This document shows, in pieces, positions 8,384 to 19,332 of a stretch of DNA of 59,110 bases. Source of the stretch: CALMFT01 sp964563595 (GTDB lineage: Bacteria > Patescibacteriota > Gracilibacteria > Absconditabacterales > Absconditicoccaceae); NCBI GenBank assembly GCA_964563595.1, contig CAZLWR010000004.1, positions 1 to 59,110 of the forward strand, given 5' to 3'. The position numbers and the translations under genes are program-made. A model generated the notes under the pieces. The model did not search any database and was not told the origin of the DNA. It worked only from the letters and a program-made list of their open reading frames with translations. Positions within the stretch are counted from its first letter, which is position 1. Each line of letters starts with the position of its first letter.

Positions 8384-10552
8384 CTAGACCATTACTTCGC
8401 TTTCCACATAGTCCAATTCAGCGTCTAGTAGCTTCAATCATTTTAATCCAGGATAGTGATCTAGCAACCGCTTTGCCGCAGTTTGTACTTTTTCTACCAA
8501 TCTCACATCAGTTAGCACTTCTACAGGTACGTCAGACTCTCCCGATTGACGATATCCCATAATTTCACCCGTGCCCCTGAGTTGCATATCTATTTCAGCC
8601 AATTTGAAACCGTCTGTATGATTTTCCATAGCCTTGAGTCTTTCTGAACTAGATTTATTTTTGGTTTCAAGGAAACAATAAGATTGAATATCGGATCTCC
8701 CTACTCTTCCTCTGAGCTGATGCAGTTGGGATAGACCAAATCTCTCTGCGTTCTTGATAATCATAATGGTTGCCGAAGGGACATCCACTCCTACCTCGAT
8801 AACCGTAGTTGAAACTAATATCTTACTTTCCCCTGATTTAAATTTTTGCATGACCTGATCCTTTTCTTTGGAGGCAAGTTTACCATGCATAAGAGCTATG
8901 GCACCCGATCATAAATAACCTGAAAACTCATCTACATAATGCTGATACACCGTCATAGCCGAATGAACACCTTCCAGTTGCTCTGATTCTTCGATCAAAG
9001 GCACCACTACAAATACCGATTGACCTTTTGCTATTCTATCCAAAATCCACCCTTTCAGCTTAGGTCGCTCTTTACTGGTTATGACTTTGGTAATAATAGG
9101 CTTGCGTCCTGCGGGCATTTGGTCAATAATGCTTACTTCGAACTCTGCAAAATATGCTAATGCAAGGGTCCTTGGTATGGGCGTTGCAGTCATTTGTAAT
9201 AAATGCGGAGATCCGAATTGTTTGAAAAAAGATCTTTGTTTTACACCAAACTTATGCTGCTCATCTATAATCACAAATTGGAGATTACGAAATTTCACGT
9301 CATCTTGAATAATCGCATGAGTTCAGATCACAATATCTATCAAGCCCGCTTTGAGTTCCTGTTTGATTTTTTGCTTTTGTCCCGCCGTAATACTTCCTGT
9401 TAACAATCTTATTTGTATACCAAGTGGATGAAGCAGCTTAACAAGATGTTCGTAGTGCTGCACAGCCAATACTTCAATCGGCACCAGGAAGGCAGCCTGT
9501 CACTTGAGTTTTCTGATTATATAATATGCACAAATAGTGGCTACAATTGTTTTACCGCTTCCTACATCTCACTGCATCAACCTCAGCATTGGCCTACCCG
9601 AATAAAAGTCTTCAATAACCTGTTTAATGACTTTTTTTTGTGCATCAGTCAGTTGAAAGGCCAAACTAGAAACAATAGTTTTAATCAAATCTCGATCAAT
9701 CTCGTGAGGGTCGGATCCTATTTGGTTGGAGTAGTTTTGTAGATAGTCCTGTTTAGTTATCAACGACTGTAGTTGCACTTTTAACAATCTATCAAAATAT
9801 AATCTATACTTTGCCCTTTTGAGTTCATCGGGATCGCTAGGGTAATGCAAAGATTTAATAGTCTGAACGATGTGCGGTATATCAAACTCAGCTCTAAAAT
9901 CTTCAGGCAAGTATTCAATATATTCCATATCCACTTTATCCAAGATGGACCACACTTTTTTTGCAAACCATCAAGACTTTACGCCCAACATCTCTGGATA
10001 TACCGGATAGAGTCTACCCATATTATAATCTTGGTCATGAGCCTCCTGAGCCGATTGAGCCAACTCAACAATAGCTTCCAAAACACTTTCTTGATCTGGA
10101 GAACTTACGGGCTCCTGAGATGGAACAAACTCCGGATGGCTAAAAGTCACTGTACTTTTGATAAGCTTAGGTTTTCAGATTATGACATATCGTTTTCACT
10201 TTTCAATATTTTGATAGATAAAACCCGAGCCGAAATAACTGGCCTTCCCCTTTTTACCAGTTTCATCTTCAAATCTTATCTCGTAAATCCTTTTCTTATT
10301 TCTCAGGACATTCACTTTCTTTTCTGTTACTAAGGCTCTAATGGACACTTTGTTTCCTGTAGCACTTTTTACACTTTCTTGGGCTAGCAATCCTCAAGCA
10401 TTTTGCAGATCTCCAATATTTAAAATACTCTGACGATCTTCGTGAGTCCTAGGAAAATAATTCAAAAAATCCTTCAAATTGAAAATCCCGTTTGCATTCA
10501 AAATAGCAATATATCTTTCGGTGGTTTTAAGTAGCTGCTTGAGATCAGGCAT
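8384..10552 (-). CDS. recG: ATP-dependent DNA helicase RecG (722 aa)
   Basis: RecG unwinds branched DNA such as stalled forks and Holliday junctions. An N-terminal OB-fold wedge region spans residues about 55-200. Helicase motif I reads RLMQGDVGSGKT with the first Gly as TGA, an exact fit to RecG and one of the best proofs of the code. Then IIDEQHKFGVKQR (motif II, DEQH), TATPIPRTL (motif III), STTVIEVGVDVP (motif V) and QLRGRVGRS (motif VI) follow, then LRGTGEIMGYRQSG of the TRG region. The C-terminus extends past an apparent TGA end at 8438 to TAG at 8384. ATG at 10552 is the first start after an upstream in-frame TAG. Length is close to the usual 690 aa. Confidence 0.95.
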
Positions 10553-10631
10553 GGCACTACCATAGCCATCTAGCTACTGAAATCAATGGTTAGTATACAT
10601 AAACTGAAATGTCAGGAAAGACGCAAGTAAT

Positions 10632-10660
10632 TTGACAAAACGAAGGCCTGTAAGTATAAT
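10632..10660 (+). promoter_or_regulatory. Perfect-consensus sigma-70-like promoter
   Basis: TTGACA at 10632-10637, exactly 17 bases, TATAAT at 10655-10660. It drives the Thr/Ser-rich membrane protein whose ATG at 10737 lies about 70 bases past the predicted start of transcription. A full match to both hexamers and the spacer suggests strong expression. Confidence 0.75.
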
Positions 10661-10736
10661 AGGACAATGCGTTATAATGCATTTTGAACATACGAATACT
10701 TTCATATCAGATCCTTTATCACTTAGTTTGTCTCTC

Positions 10737-12146
10737 ATGGCTGACATTAATCCTACGAATCCCATTAGTAACGCTACAGCTGCTACCAACCCTGTTGTAG
10801 ATAATACAACAGCGGCTACTTCTCTACCACCAGTCATAGAAGGAGAACTTGTGCTGCCTGACATACATCTTGATAGTAATACTGTAAATCACGATATCCA
10901 ACTTCCTGATCTGAATCTGCAAAGCACTTCTCCATTACAGGAAGTAGCAGCCATAGCAACAGTAGATACAAACGCTGTTTCACCGGTTGAGATTTCCCCG
11001 ATAGCGGCGACGCCCACAGAGGCAATTCCAACATCAACAGAAGTTGCATCAGAAGCAACAAGTACCGTTAATGAAACAACTAATATGGCTGATACTGCTA
11101 CAAATATTGCCACTAGTTTACCAAAACAAGATGACGATCCTTTTGAGGGACTCAATCTTGTATTTGATACAGCAGCAGATAAACCTACCCCAATATCTTG
11201 AGCCGCTACCACAGTAGCCACTCCAGCGGGGCAAGTCATTATCGAACAAGCCGCTCCTCAAAAAGAGTTTGTTGATCCATTTCTGAATACCAAGGTCGAA
11301 GAGAAACCAGCAGAAACCAGCAGTGCTCTCCCAGTAACAACAGAAACTACAGATATCTCGAATAATAATAACGAAAATGCAGTAACTACTGAACCAATGA
11401 TCGCCGGAGCCATAACCAATTTGGATAGTTTACTTACTACTATTGAACCCACAAAGATAGAGAAACCTAATCTATTATCCAACTTAAAAAGTTTAACTGG
11501 TAAAAAGAAGAAGTTTTTGATAGCTGCAAGTGGTATTGTAGGACTACTCTTTGTGGTATCTTCAAGCTACTTGGTCTTCACTACTATGTATTCGCAAGAT
11601 ACCGGAGATCTTGCTAAAAATCTTCAATGAGATATAAGCTGACCTCAAGACACTACTCCCGCTGTGGAAACTACACCAGAACCAGAAGTTCAACCTGAAC
11701 AAAAAGATAACGTCTACAATCCTACAGCAGAGGAAACTCTTCCTGTAGTCGATCAAACAGATACCAGTGCAAACAAATTTGACGAAGGCGATGAGCTCCC
11801 TGCATCAAACAGCACTACCTCAACTCTTACTTCCACTACTGATACAAGTTCTGAAGATGTTGCCAACGAAAATAGCGAGACCACTACTATTGCACCAGAA
11901 GTAACTGAAGCTCTAGCTACTATTGATGCTTATGTAGACAAATGTAAGCAACTCCTCGCCTTAGCAAAAGAAAAAAATGATATACCAAGCATCAAGTCTA
12001 TCGCTGGTATTCTCAAAGCAAGCAAAGAAATAAAGAAAAAGATTGATGAAAAAACCTATGTAACTTACTCTACAGATATTGAAAAACCACTTACCGAGAT
12101 TTGATTTAATCTAGATCAAGTGGCAGCAACATTGATAGAAAAATAA
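10737..12146 (+). CDS. Low-complexity Thr/Ser/Ala-rich single-pass membrane protein (469 aa)
   Basis: Residues 1-240 are disordered, rich in Thr, Ala, Pro, Ser and acidic residues. A basic patch KKKKF precedes one TM helix at about 262-282 (LIAASGIVGLLFVVSSSYLVF). A second acidic Thr/Pro-rich linker follows, and then a helical C-terminal domain (residues about 385-460, ATIDAYVDKCKQLLALAKEK, KASKEIKKKIDEK). The layout suggests a bitopic protein with a flexible cytosolic arm and an outer stalk domain. I used ATG 10737 (MADINP); an in-frame ATG at 10677 is possible. The stop lies 1 base from the stop of the convergent pilin gene. No family recognised; consensus promoter upstream. Confidence 0.6.
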
Positions 12147-12147
12147 A

Positions 12148-12639
12148 CTAACATCTCTTTTCCAACAACTTACAGGTTCCCAAATCAATAGTGAAACAAC
12201 CTATGGTAGGTCAATCATTTTGTCACGGAGCAAGAGAAGAACGTAATTCAAAGTCGATAGTTTCTCCTCTTTGTCAGTTTATCGCACATCACAAAGAATA
12301 ATTATCAAATTGTATAGTAGCATTTCGCGGCAAACCGTTACGTATGATTGTATATCATGCTTCTCCAGAAGGATTACTATTAAACCCAGTAGTAGCAACT
12401 TTCCCATCATAAATAACAAGCTCATTCTTGGCTCATTGCCCGTCAATATTACTTGATCCAATAGCGTTCAACAAAACGGCATTATAGGTATTGATAAAGT
12501 CTTCTTTTAAAACTTTCTCTCTCATCTTCGTCACTTGACTGCCCGTCAAAGTGGAAATCCCGATCATAGCAATCGAAATAATAGAGATAGTAATCAATAT
12601 CTCGATAAGAGTAAACGCGGAGAAGAATTTTTTACTCAT
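12148..12639 (-). CDS. Type IV pilin-like / pseudopilin protein (163 aa)
   Basis: The N-terminus has the class III prepilin signature: a short basic leader MSKKFFSA, then FTLIEILITISIISIAMIG with the invariant Glu at +5. The residue before the cleavage point is Ala rather than the usual Gly. The remainder is a beta-rich GspH/FimT-like head with a C-terminal Cys pair (IGCFTIDLGTCKLLEKRC). It is a likely minor pilin of a type IV pilus, which in many bacteria serves attachment or DNA uptake. ATG 12639 overlaps the stop of the preceding 74-aa gene by 8 bases (ATGAGTAA), so translation is probably coupled. The protein extends through several TGA Gly codons to TAG at 12148. Confidence 0.75.
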
Positions 12640-12856
12640 GTTTGCTAAGAAAACTCTCAATAAATGGATCACCCTCTCCAGCACGCTTGAGTAGAGCAGC
12701 GAATAATTGTCTACGTACTTGTTCCGCTCCGGGGACTCAATCTTCAGTCAACTGCAATACTTCAAGATATTTATCTACTAAAAATCTGGAATTCACTCGT
12801 ACTGACATAGATATAGCAGGCCTCTTATCTGGATACATAGGAATAATTTTTCACAT
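12632..12856 (-). CDS. Small hypothetical protein (74 aa) coupled to the pilin gene
   Basis: It starts ATG-TGA-AAA (M-G-K) at 12856 and ends TAA at 12632, overlapping the pilin start by 8 bases. The sequence begins MGKIIPMYPDKRPAISMSVR, then helices FLVDKYLEVLQL, AEQVRRQLFAALLKRAGEGD and PFIESFLSKHE. An ISMSVRV strand followed by helices recalls ribbon-helix-helix proteins, but this is only a resemblance. It sits between proS and the pilin gene on the same strand. Confidence 0.5.
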
Positions 12857-12908
12857 CACTCAAGTACTTATTAAATCAGATTATTTCTTATCTTCAGATC
12901 TTATGAAT

Positions 12909-14444
12909 CTAGTAGGCTATTGCAAATAAGACTCTCTTGCTGCTTGGTTTACCAGTCAATATGCACGCTCCTTGCTCAGTATAAAGGTCATGTTCTAGAT
13001 TATCGTAGGGAAGGCATCTGATCGTGGCTTTCGTTGATTCTTTGATTTTTTCCTCAGTTTCTATGGTCCCATCTCGATGAGCCAAAACAAACTTACCATC
13101 TTCTAATCATGTAGTAAATTCATCTCGTGTATTTACTTTTATTGTATTTGTTTCTCTCATATTTCTTGTACTGTCATAGAGCCTCTCCTGCATTACCGTT
13201 AAAAGCTCTTTTATTGATGATCACAAATGTTCACCTATGCTGTATTCCATTTTTCCATGGGTGTCTCTTATAGCAATCTGTATATTGTTAGCAGCTATGT
13301 CTTTTGGACCAATCGCAATTCTCAGCGGAACTCATTGTAGCTCATATTGATTCTGCTTCCATCACATTGTTTTTTGATCATCTCGATCTATTTTATATGA
13401 AATCGGAAGTTTGTAAGCTAGCTGTTTTTTCTCTATATCAAATTGTACTTCCAATTCTTGTTGATCTAGTTGACCAGTGATACTGGTAATATAATCAGAC
13501 ACACTTTGTCTTTCTTCTTCAGTTTTCCAAACTGGTATAAATACAACATGGATTGGTGCAATCATAGGAGGCAATACCAAACCCTTATCATCACTGTGGG
13601 ACATTATTAAGCCACCTATCATTCTTGTACTTGCTCATCGACTTGTCGCCCATGCATGTTCTTGTTCATTATTTTTGTTTGCAAAGGTCACATCAAACGC
13701 TTTACCAAAATTTTGACCCAGAAAGTGCGAGGTACAGGCTTGCAGTGCTTTTCCATCCTGCATCATACATTCTATCGTAAACGTATTTTCAGCTCAGGCA
13801 AATCTTTCATTCTCTGATTTCTCACCTCATACGCCACTCATTGCTAATACTTTCTCAAAAAACTCTTGATACACTTTTCGCATTCTTTTTGTTTCCTCAA
13901 GAGCTTCTTGTGCAGTCGCATGAGCAGTGTGTCATTCCTGCCACAAAAATTCCGATGTGCGAAGAAACAATCTAGTCCTCATTTCCCATCTCATAACATT
14001 TGCCCACTGGTTGATAAGCAATGGTAAATCACGATACGACTTAATCCAGTCTTTATAGGTATTCCAAATAATAGTTTCACTGGTTGGTCTGATTATCAAT
14101 TCTTCTTCAAGTTTTGCTTCCGGATCTACTATAATCTGATTAGTAACTTCATCTTTTTTCAATCTATAGTGTGTCACCACCGCAGCTTCCGTTGCGAACC
14201 CTTCCACATGTTTTGCTTCTTTCGTGAAATAGGATTTCGGAATAAGTAAAGGGAAGTATGCATTCACGTGCCCCGTTGCTTTAAACATAAAATCCAAGAT
14301 CTTTTGCATATTTTCCCGCACTGCATACCCATACGGTTTGATCACCATACATCCTCTTACCGAACTATTTTGTGCCAAATCCGCTTGAACAACGAGCTCA
14401 TTATATCGTGCAGAAAAATCTTTATCGCGAGGCGTTAGTGCCAT
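12909..14444 (-). CDS. proS: Prolyl-tRNA synthetase, archaeal/eukaryotic-like type (511 aa)
   Basis: It charges tRNA-Pro with proline. The class II aaRS features are clear: GCMVIKPYGYAVRENMQ, the TXE-like loop RPTSETIIWNTYKDW, motif 2/3 region NVMRWEMRTRLFLRTSEFLWQEGHTAHAT, HFLGQNFGKAFDVTF and ATSWGASTRMIGGLIMSHSDD. The anticodon-binding domain contains APIHVVFIPVW. The C-terminal Tyr (LFAIAY) and length near 500 aa fit the shorter type without the editing insertion. ATG at 14444, TAG at 12909. Relatively few TGA codons are used, as expected for a highly expressed housekeeping gene. Confidence 0.95.
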
Positions 14445-14623
14445 GAAGTCATAGTTGCCAAATAAATTGCCAAACGAATAGCTATTTTTTTGAAAATAAC
14501 AAGGTAAGATGAGGCAAACAAGAGATTACAAATTGTTTTTTTTGGGAAAATGGATATGAAAACTCCAAACATACCATAATGTATTTCACTACAATCGTAT
14601 TTTTAATTAGATAAATTCACTTC

Positions 14624-15745
14624 GTGTCTCTACTTACCGTCATTATTTCCACTGCTGCTATACTCTTCATTATCATCTGACGAGATGCGTACAAAAGAAG
14701 CACTATCAACTTTTTACATGGTCTCATTTTTGTCGGATGAGGATTGTTTGTAGCATATGGTTTGCGACATCCTGAATTTTTAGATAAAATTTCTAAAACA
14801 TTTGGACTGGCAAGAGGCGTAGATATACTCGTATATGGTTCCATCTTGGTATTAATGTACTTTTATTTTGAACTAGTACACAAGATCACCAAAGATAATT
14901 ACAATTTTACGAAACTAGTCACCAATGAAGCATTATCGCATGTAAATTCAGATTATATATTATCTCAAGTCAAAAAAATACAAAACCATAGTAGCCAAAA
15001 CAAAACAAAACAAAAGATCCAACAATCAGATTTTATGTTTCACGTGAAATGATTGAATGAGAGCAGAACCATAGCAAAAGTTATAGATGAAATAATCTGA
15101 GCTGGTTTTAGTAAAATACTCGTAGTTAATGATGGGTCGACCGATACCATGCCGGAAATTGTACAGCAAAAAATCGAACAATACCCAGATAAACTCATCG
15201 TACTGGTGAATCACCTCATCAATCGCAAACACGGTTGAGGAAACAAAACAGGCATTCAATTCTTCCGTAAATTCTGAGCAATAGTCGACATACAATATGT
15301 TGTCTTTTTTGATGCAGATGATCAAATGGATATCAAAGATATGCAAACGTATATGAAATATCTAGAAGAAAATCCCGATACTGATGTTATTCAAGGATCA
15401 AGATTTGTACATGGAGGAGTCGCAAAAAATATGCCTTTCATGAGAAAAATAATATTACGGTGAGGGAAAATATTGACCAGAATTATGAATGGCATGCGAA
15501 TCACCGATGCACACAATGGTTATAAATGCTTCAAACTATCAGCATTAACGAATATTCATTTGCATACAGATACCACTGCATATGCCAACGAGCTTATTGA
15601 TGAGTATAAAAGGTTGTGACTTTCAGTAGTAGAATTACCGGTACATATTAGATATACTGACTACTCATTGGGCAAGGGACAAAAAAACAAAAATGCCATC
15701 AATATATTGTTGGAATTAATCTACAGAAAGTTTTTTTATAGGTAA
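14624..15745 (+). CDS. DUF2304 membrane domain fused to family 2 glycosyltransferase (373 aa)
   Basis: Residues 1-100 form a DUF2304-type membrane unit: three hydrophobic segments with HPEFLDKISKTFGLARGVDILVYG, the family's hallmark. DUF2304 is usually a separate small gene beside a GT2. From about residue 140 there is a GT-A family 2 domain: AKVIDEIIGAGFSKILVVNDGSTD, then FFDADDQMD (DxD-type metal site), IQGSRFV and a C-terminal NGYKCF motif typical of Dpm1-like polyprenyl-phosphate sugar synthases. The start is GTG at 14624, since an in-frame TAA lies 12 bases upstream and no ATG fits. TAA at 15743. First gene of the glycan-transfer operon. Confidence 0.75.
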
Positions 15746-15755
15746 CACCATATTC

Positions 15756-16724
15756 ATGAGAAAACTCTATTTGGGAGCAATAATCATGGCCAGCCTGGCC
15801 ATCAGCAGCAGTGTAGTAGCCTATGAAACACAGGGTTTTGATAGCTATACTGAAAACGGAAATAGCATCCAATTTTCTTGTTCCAATCAATGTATCATCA
15901 TGTTGGGAGAAAAAGGCAACAATGATATGATCAAAGTAACAGGAGTAACAGGGGCAGGAGAACTCATAGCATGAGCGATGACGGATCAATTGTATGCGGT
16001 CACAAACTCACCCATACAAGATAATGTTAGCTTGAGAGTAAACTCTTTCAATAATCAGCCTATACCTCCACAGGTGCCCATGGTCTTAGTTATACAAGGA
16101 ACTGCAAGTGCTACTCAATGATCCATACTCTTTACCCAAGCAAATGTCGTTGATAACATCGGACAAGCATGGAAGGACTTTTGGGCGAAGGAAGGACAAA
16201 CATTTTATGGTATTAATTTGAGGTATGGAACCAAAATACTTGATGTATCAATTGTTACCATCGGATATCGAATCTTTGTACTTGGACTAATCCTGTTGTA
16301 TCTCAAAAAAAAGCTCACTATACAAAATAGTTTCTACCTGGGATTAGGATTGTTTCTTCTTATAGGTCTCAGAAATCAAATTGACTATAGCCAGACTACG
16401 TCAAATAATATACAATCATATGTGCTTGCTGAATCCGGTTCCAAAGTATATGGAAATCTTGGAGATTATTATGAGTTTATGAGTAATGCAAGAAAGGTTA
16501 TGGAACTCGATAGTTCGGATCCAAAAGCATGCAAACTCTATACAGATTGTAGTCAACCATGGCCTTTTTGCGTACATATGGATGCAGTATTTATGAAGCC
16601 ATGCGAAAAGGTGGAAAACGCTAGTGATTCAGATTATCAAATCTATTACAAAAAAGAACCAGTACAATCATTAGGAACAAAAATACGAGAATTCAACTGA
16701 TCCTATCTTTATCAAACTAAATAA
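15756..16724 (+). CDS. Secreted/membrane protein with signal peptide (322 aa)
   Basis: A clear signal peptide (MRKLYLGAIIMASLAISSSVVA) is followed by a beta-rich extracellular region with a Cys pair (FSCSNQCIIM). Two TM helices (around 163-180, IVTIGYRIFVLGLILLYL, and 190-205, FYLGLGLFLLIGL) and a second, Cys-containing outer segment (KACKLYTDCSQPWPFCVHM) follow. No family is recognised. It sits 10 bases after the DUF2304-GT2 gene and 8 bases before the GT-C gene, so it may be a partner of that glycosylation module. Several TGA Gly codons; TAA at 16722. Confidence 0.55.
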
Positions 16725-16732
16725 TTTTCATC

Positions 16733-18217
16733 ATGTTTGAAACGTCAGCCCTCTTATTGCTCAAGGCACTCTTGATCAATATCATCGTACCCCTGTTGCC
16801 ATGATTACTCTTGTTGCGACTGCTATGTAATGACAAATTCCAAGGAGTGAAGCTCTATATTCTCAGTTGGTTTTTGGGTATAGGACTTATTGCTAATTGG
16901 ATGTTTGATCTACAATTTATCCATTTCGGGATAGGTATCTGGGAATATCTAGGATTACTCGCAGTGCTTATCATAGGAATTGGCATAAAAATACAGCAAT
17001 GAAAACTGAGCACCCAACAAATAACACATTCTTTGAAAATACCAAAAGTAATCTGATTATCTTCTTTATATAGATCTTCATCAAAGGTCGAAAAGATCTT
17101 GACCGTAGCAGGAGCAGTGTTTGTTTGACGATTTATAGTGAATAGTTTTGTTCATACCACGCAATTCCCGACTTATGCAGATGATGCATTTGGAAACTGG
17201 CATAAACCCGCTATCAATATCTATCACGATGGATGAGCCAAGATTTTCGGAGAAGAAACAGAGATATTGGGTAGAGGAAGATTGGGTTATCCCATTCATA
17301 TCCCTATCTACAAAGCTGTTATTACGGACTTTATGGGATGACGAAATGATATCTATATAAACCTCTTCCAACGAATTGGTTTAGTAATGATAGTGGTTTT
17401 GTCGCGAGTACTTACTTTTGAGAAAACAAAAAATATTCTCACCAGCCTGGTACCAAGTATATTGATCTGCTGACTACCTTTGGTTTTCTGGCATAGCATA
17501 GAAGGATACAACGATCTTCCTTCAGTGTATTATGCGATTATGACAATCCGATTGTTATATAGCTTTTTGGAATCAAATGATATGACTGATTTAGTATTAT
17601 GATCGTTCTTCTTACGGTTTCTCAGCTACATCAAAAACGATTGATTTGTAGTCTATATGCCTTCTATTGTTATCTCATTTTGACTTATCTTGCTCTTCAA
17701 ATCTCAGCTAAAGCAAGTATGGAATCAGTTTATAAATAATAAAAAAATAATCTGACTACTGCTGGGTGGTATCGTATTCTTGTTGTTACCATTTTGGGGA
17801 ATAAAACAATATTACAATCTAGGGTTCAACCAAGCCCAATGAGATGCTTCTGGTCTAGGTATTAGTCAAACTACACATCGAGAGATATTCTCACAATTCA
17901 AACTGCTGTTCTTTCAAGAAAACAATTATAATCTCGTTCTTATCGCTATAGGATTCGCACTGCTAGTAGCTTATCAGCTCTATCTTGGAAGCAATAAAAA
18001 ACAAGATAACTGGAATACGCTGTTCTTAGTAGCCTGTCCGCTTATTATGTTTATAATCTTTACATTGGTATTTTTGGTAACTGAAAATTATAAGTTCGTT
18101 TTAGATCAAACAACGGTGAATAGGACCTATACTTGCGTATTTATGATCCTGTGTTTTTACTTTTGAATCCTTTATGCACATCATGCGTCACAAACAAATA
18201 ATCCGAAAAATAAGTAA
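16733..18217 (+). CDS. Polytopic GT-C-type glycosyltransferase-like membrane protein (494 aa)
   Basis: About ten to twelve TM helices. The first large outer loop carries FPTYADDAFGNWHKPA, with the acidic pair expected for GT-C enzymes that use polyprenyl-phosphate sugars. Later there are YNDLPSVYYAI and FLRFLSYIKNDGFVVYMPS, again typical of PMT/ArnT-like proteins. It likely transfers a sugar from a lipid carrier on the outer membrane face. Thirteen UGA codons against about two dozen GGN make this one of the most UGA-rich genes. The end overlaps the GtrA start by 44 bases. Neighbours GtrA and the Dpm1-like GT2 support the role. Confidence 0.6.
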
Positions 18218-18590
18218 ATATGCACTAGGTGGAGGCATTGCAGCAATAGTAGATTTATTATTTCTCTATATATTCACTGATATAGTAGGTATTTATTATA
18301 TCTACTCGCAGGTTTTATCGTTTATCATTAGTTTTTTTGTCGGGTTTTATCTGCAAAAGTACGTAACCTTTCAAAATAAGCATAAGCAGTACTTTATGCA
18401 GATGGTCTTATTTTTGGTTTTTCAGCTATTATGATTAGGAATCAATCTTTTAATATTAAATATTGCAGTAGAACATTTATGAGTTCACTATCTATTTTGA
18501 TCTGTTATTGCAAAAGGAATAGTATTCATACGAAATTTTGTTATGAATTACTTCTTTAATTTCAGGCAAGAATGAAAAAGCTCTCCATAG
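18174..18590 (+). CDS. GtrA-family membrane protein (138 aa)
   Basis: GtrA-like four-TM protein: ISKYALGGGIAAIVDLLFLYIF (family start k.flvgG..a.v.dl..l..l), YIYSQVLSFIISFFVGFYLQKYVTFQN, and a C-terminal FIRNFVMNYFFNFR (compare f..n..wtF). GtrA proteins are thought to flip or present polyprenyl-phosphate-linked sugars. The start could be 18174 or 18183. The original end was probably ...FRQE-TGA, overlapping the ATG of the next gene; with UGA as Gly it reads on five residues to TAG at 18588. Co-transcribed with its likely partner GT2. Confidence 0.75.
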
Positions 18591-19306
18591 TCATACCCGT
18601 ATACAATGAAGAACAATTTGTATGAAAACTCTTACAAAAGGTTTTTGAAGTGGATTTAAAGGAAATCAATTATGAAAAAGAAATTATCATTATAAACGAT
18701 GGTAGCAAAGACAAGAGCACAGATATTATACAGCAATTCATCAAACAGCACCCCCAAGAAGACATTAAGTACGCCTACCAAGAAAGACAAGCTGACTGAT
18801 CCAATACCAAATGATCAGCACTCAAGAATGGATTTTCCCTGGCAACAGGAGACCTTTTCATTATCCAAGATGCAGATCTCGAGTACGATCCCTCAGATTA
18901 TATTCCTTTGATCCAAAAACTTGAAAAAGATAAACTTGATTTTATCTACGGGAGTCGCACTCGCGGCTATATAACATTTGGAGCAAAGTATTCTACCTTT
19001 GGCTTCTTGATAGGATGATTGGTGGTATCGTGATTGACTTCACTACTGGGATGGGCCATCGTAACAGACGAACCAACCTGCTATAAACTCTTTACAAGCA
19101 AACTCAAAAAGCACTTGCTAGCAATCCCGGAAAATAATTTTGATTGGGAACCAGCGATTACCATGACACTACTCAAAAAGTGATACAAGTACGGAGAGAT
19201 ACCCATCAGGTATTATCCTCGCCCCGTTACTCAGTGAAAAAAGATAAAATTAAAAGATGGATGGATGGCCATCAAGACATTGTTTAAATATAGATTCCAG
19301 GCATAA
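18572..19306 (+). CDS. Polyprenyl-phosphate sugar synthase-like GT2 (244 aa)
   Basis: A Dpm1/DPG synthase-like family 2 glycosyltransferase: MKKLSIVIPVYNEEQFV, EIIIINDGSKDKS, FIIQDADLEYDPSDY (DAD metal site), IYGSRTRG, and the C-terminal DEPTCYKLF and PRPVTQGKKIKLKDGWMAI motifs. It lacks C-terminal TM helices, so GtrA upstream probably supplies the membrane step. It would make a polyprenyl-phosphate monosaccharide used by the GT-C enzyme. The ATG lies inside the end of gtrA. Stop TAA at 19304. Confidence 0.8.
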
Positions 19307-19332
19307 AAGTATTTAATTAGCATCATAGACAA

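Noticed and set aside
9845..10333. A 162-aa plus-strand open frame inside recG
   Set aside because: It is the antisense of well-conserved recG codons and has no family features; the same holds for other long antisense frames over pnp (53999-54710) and the three-domain gene.
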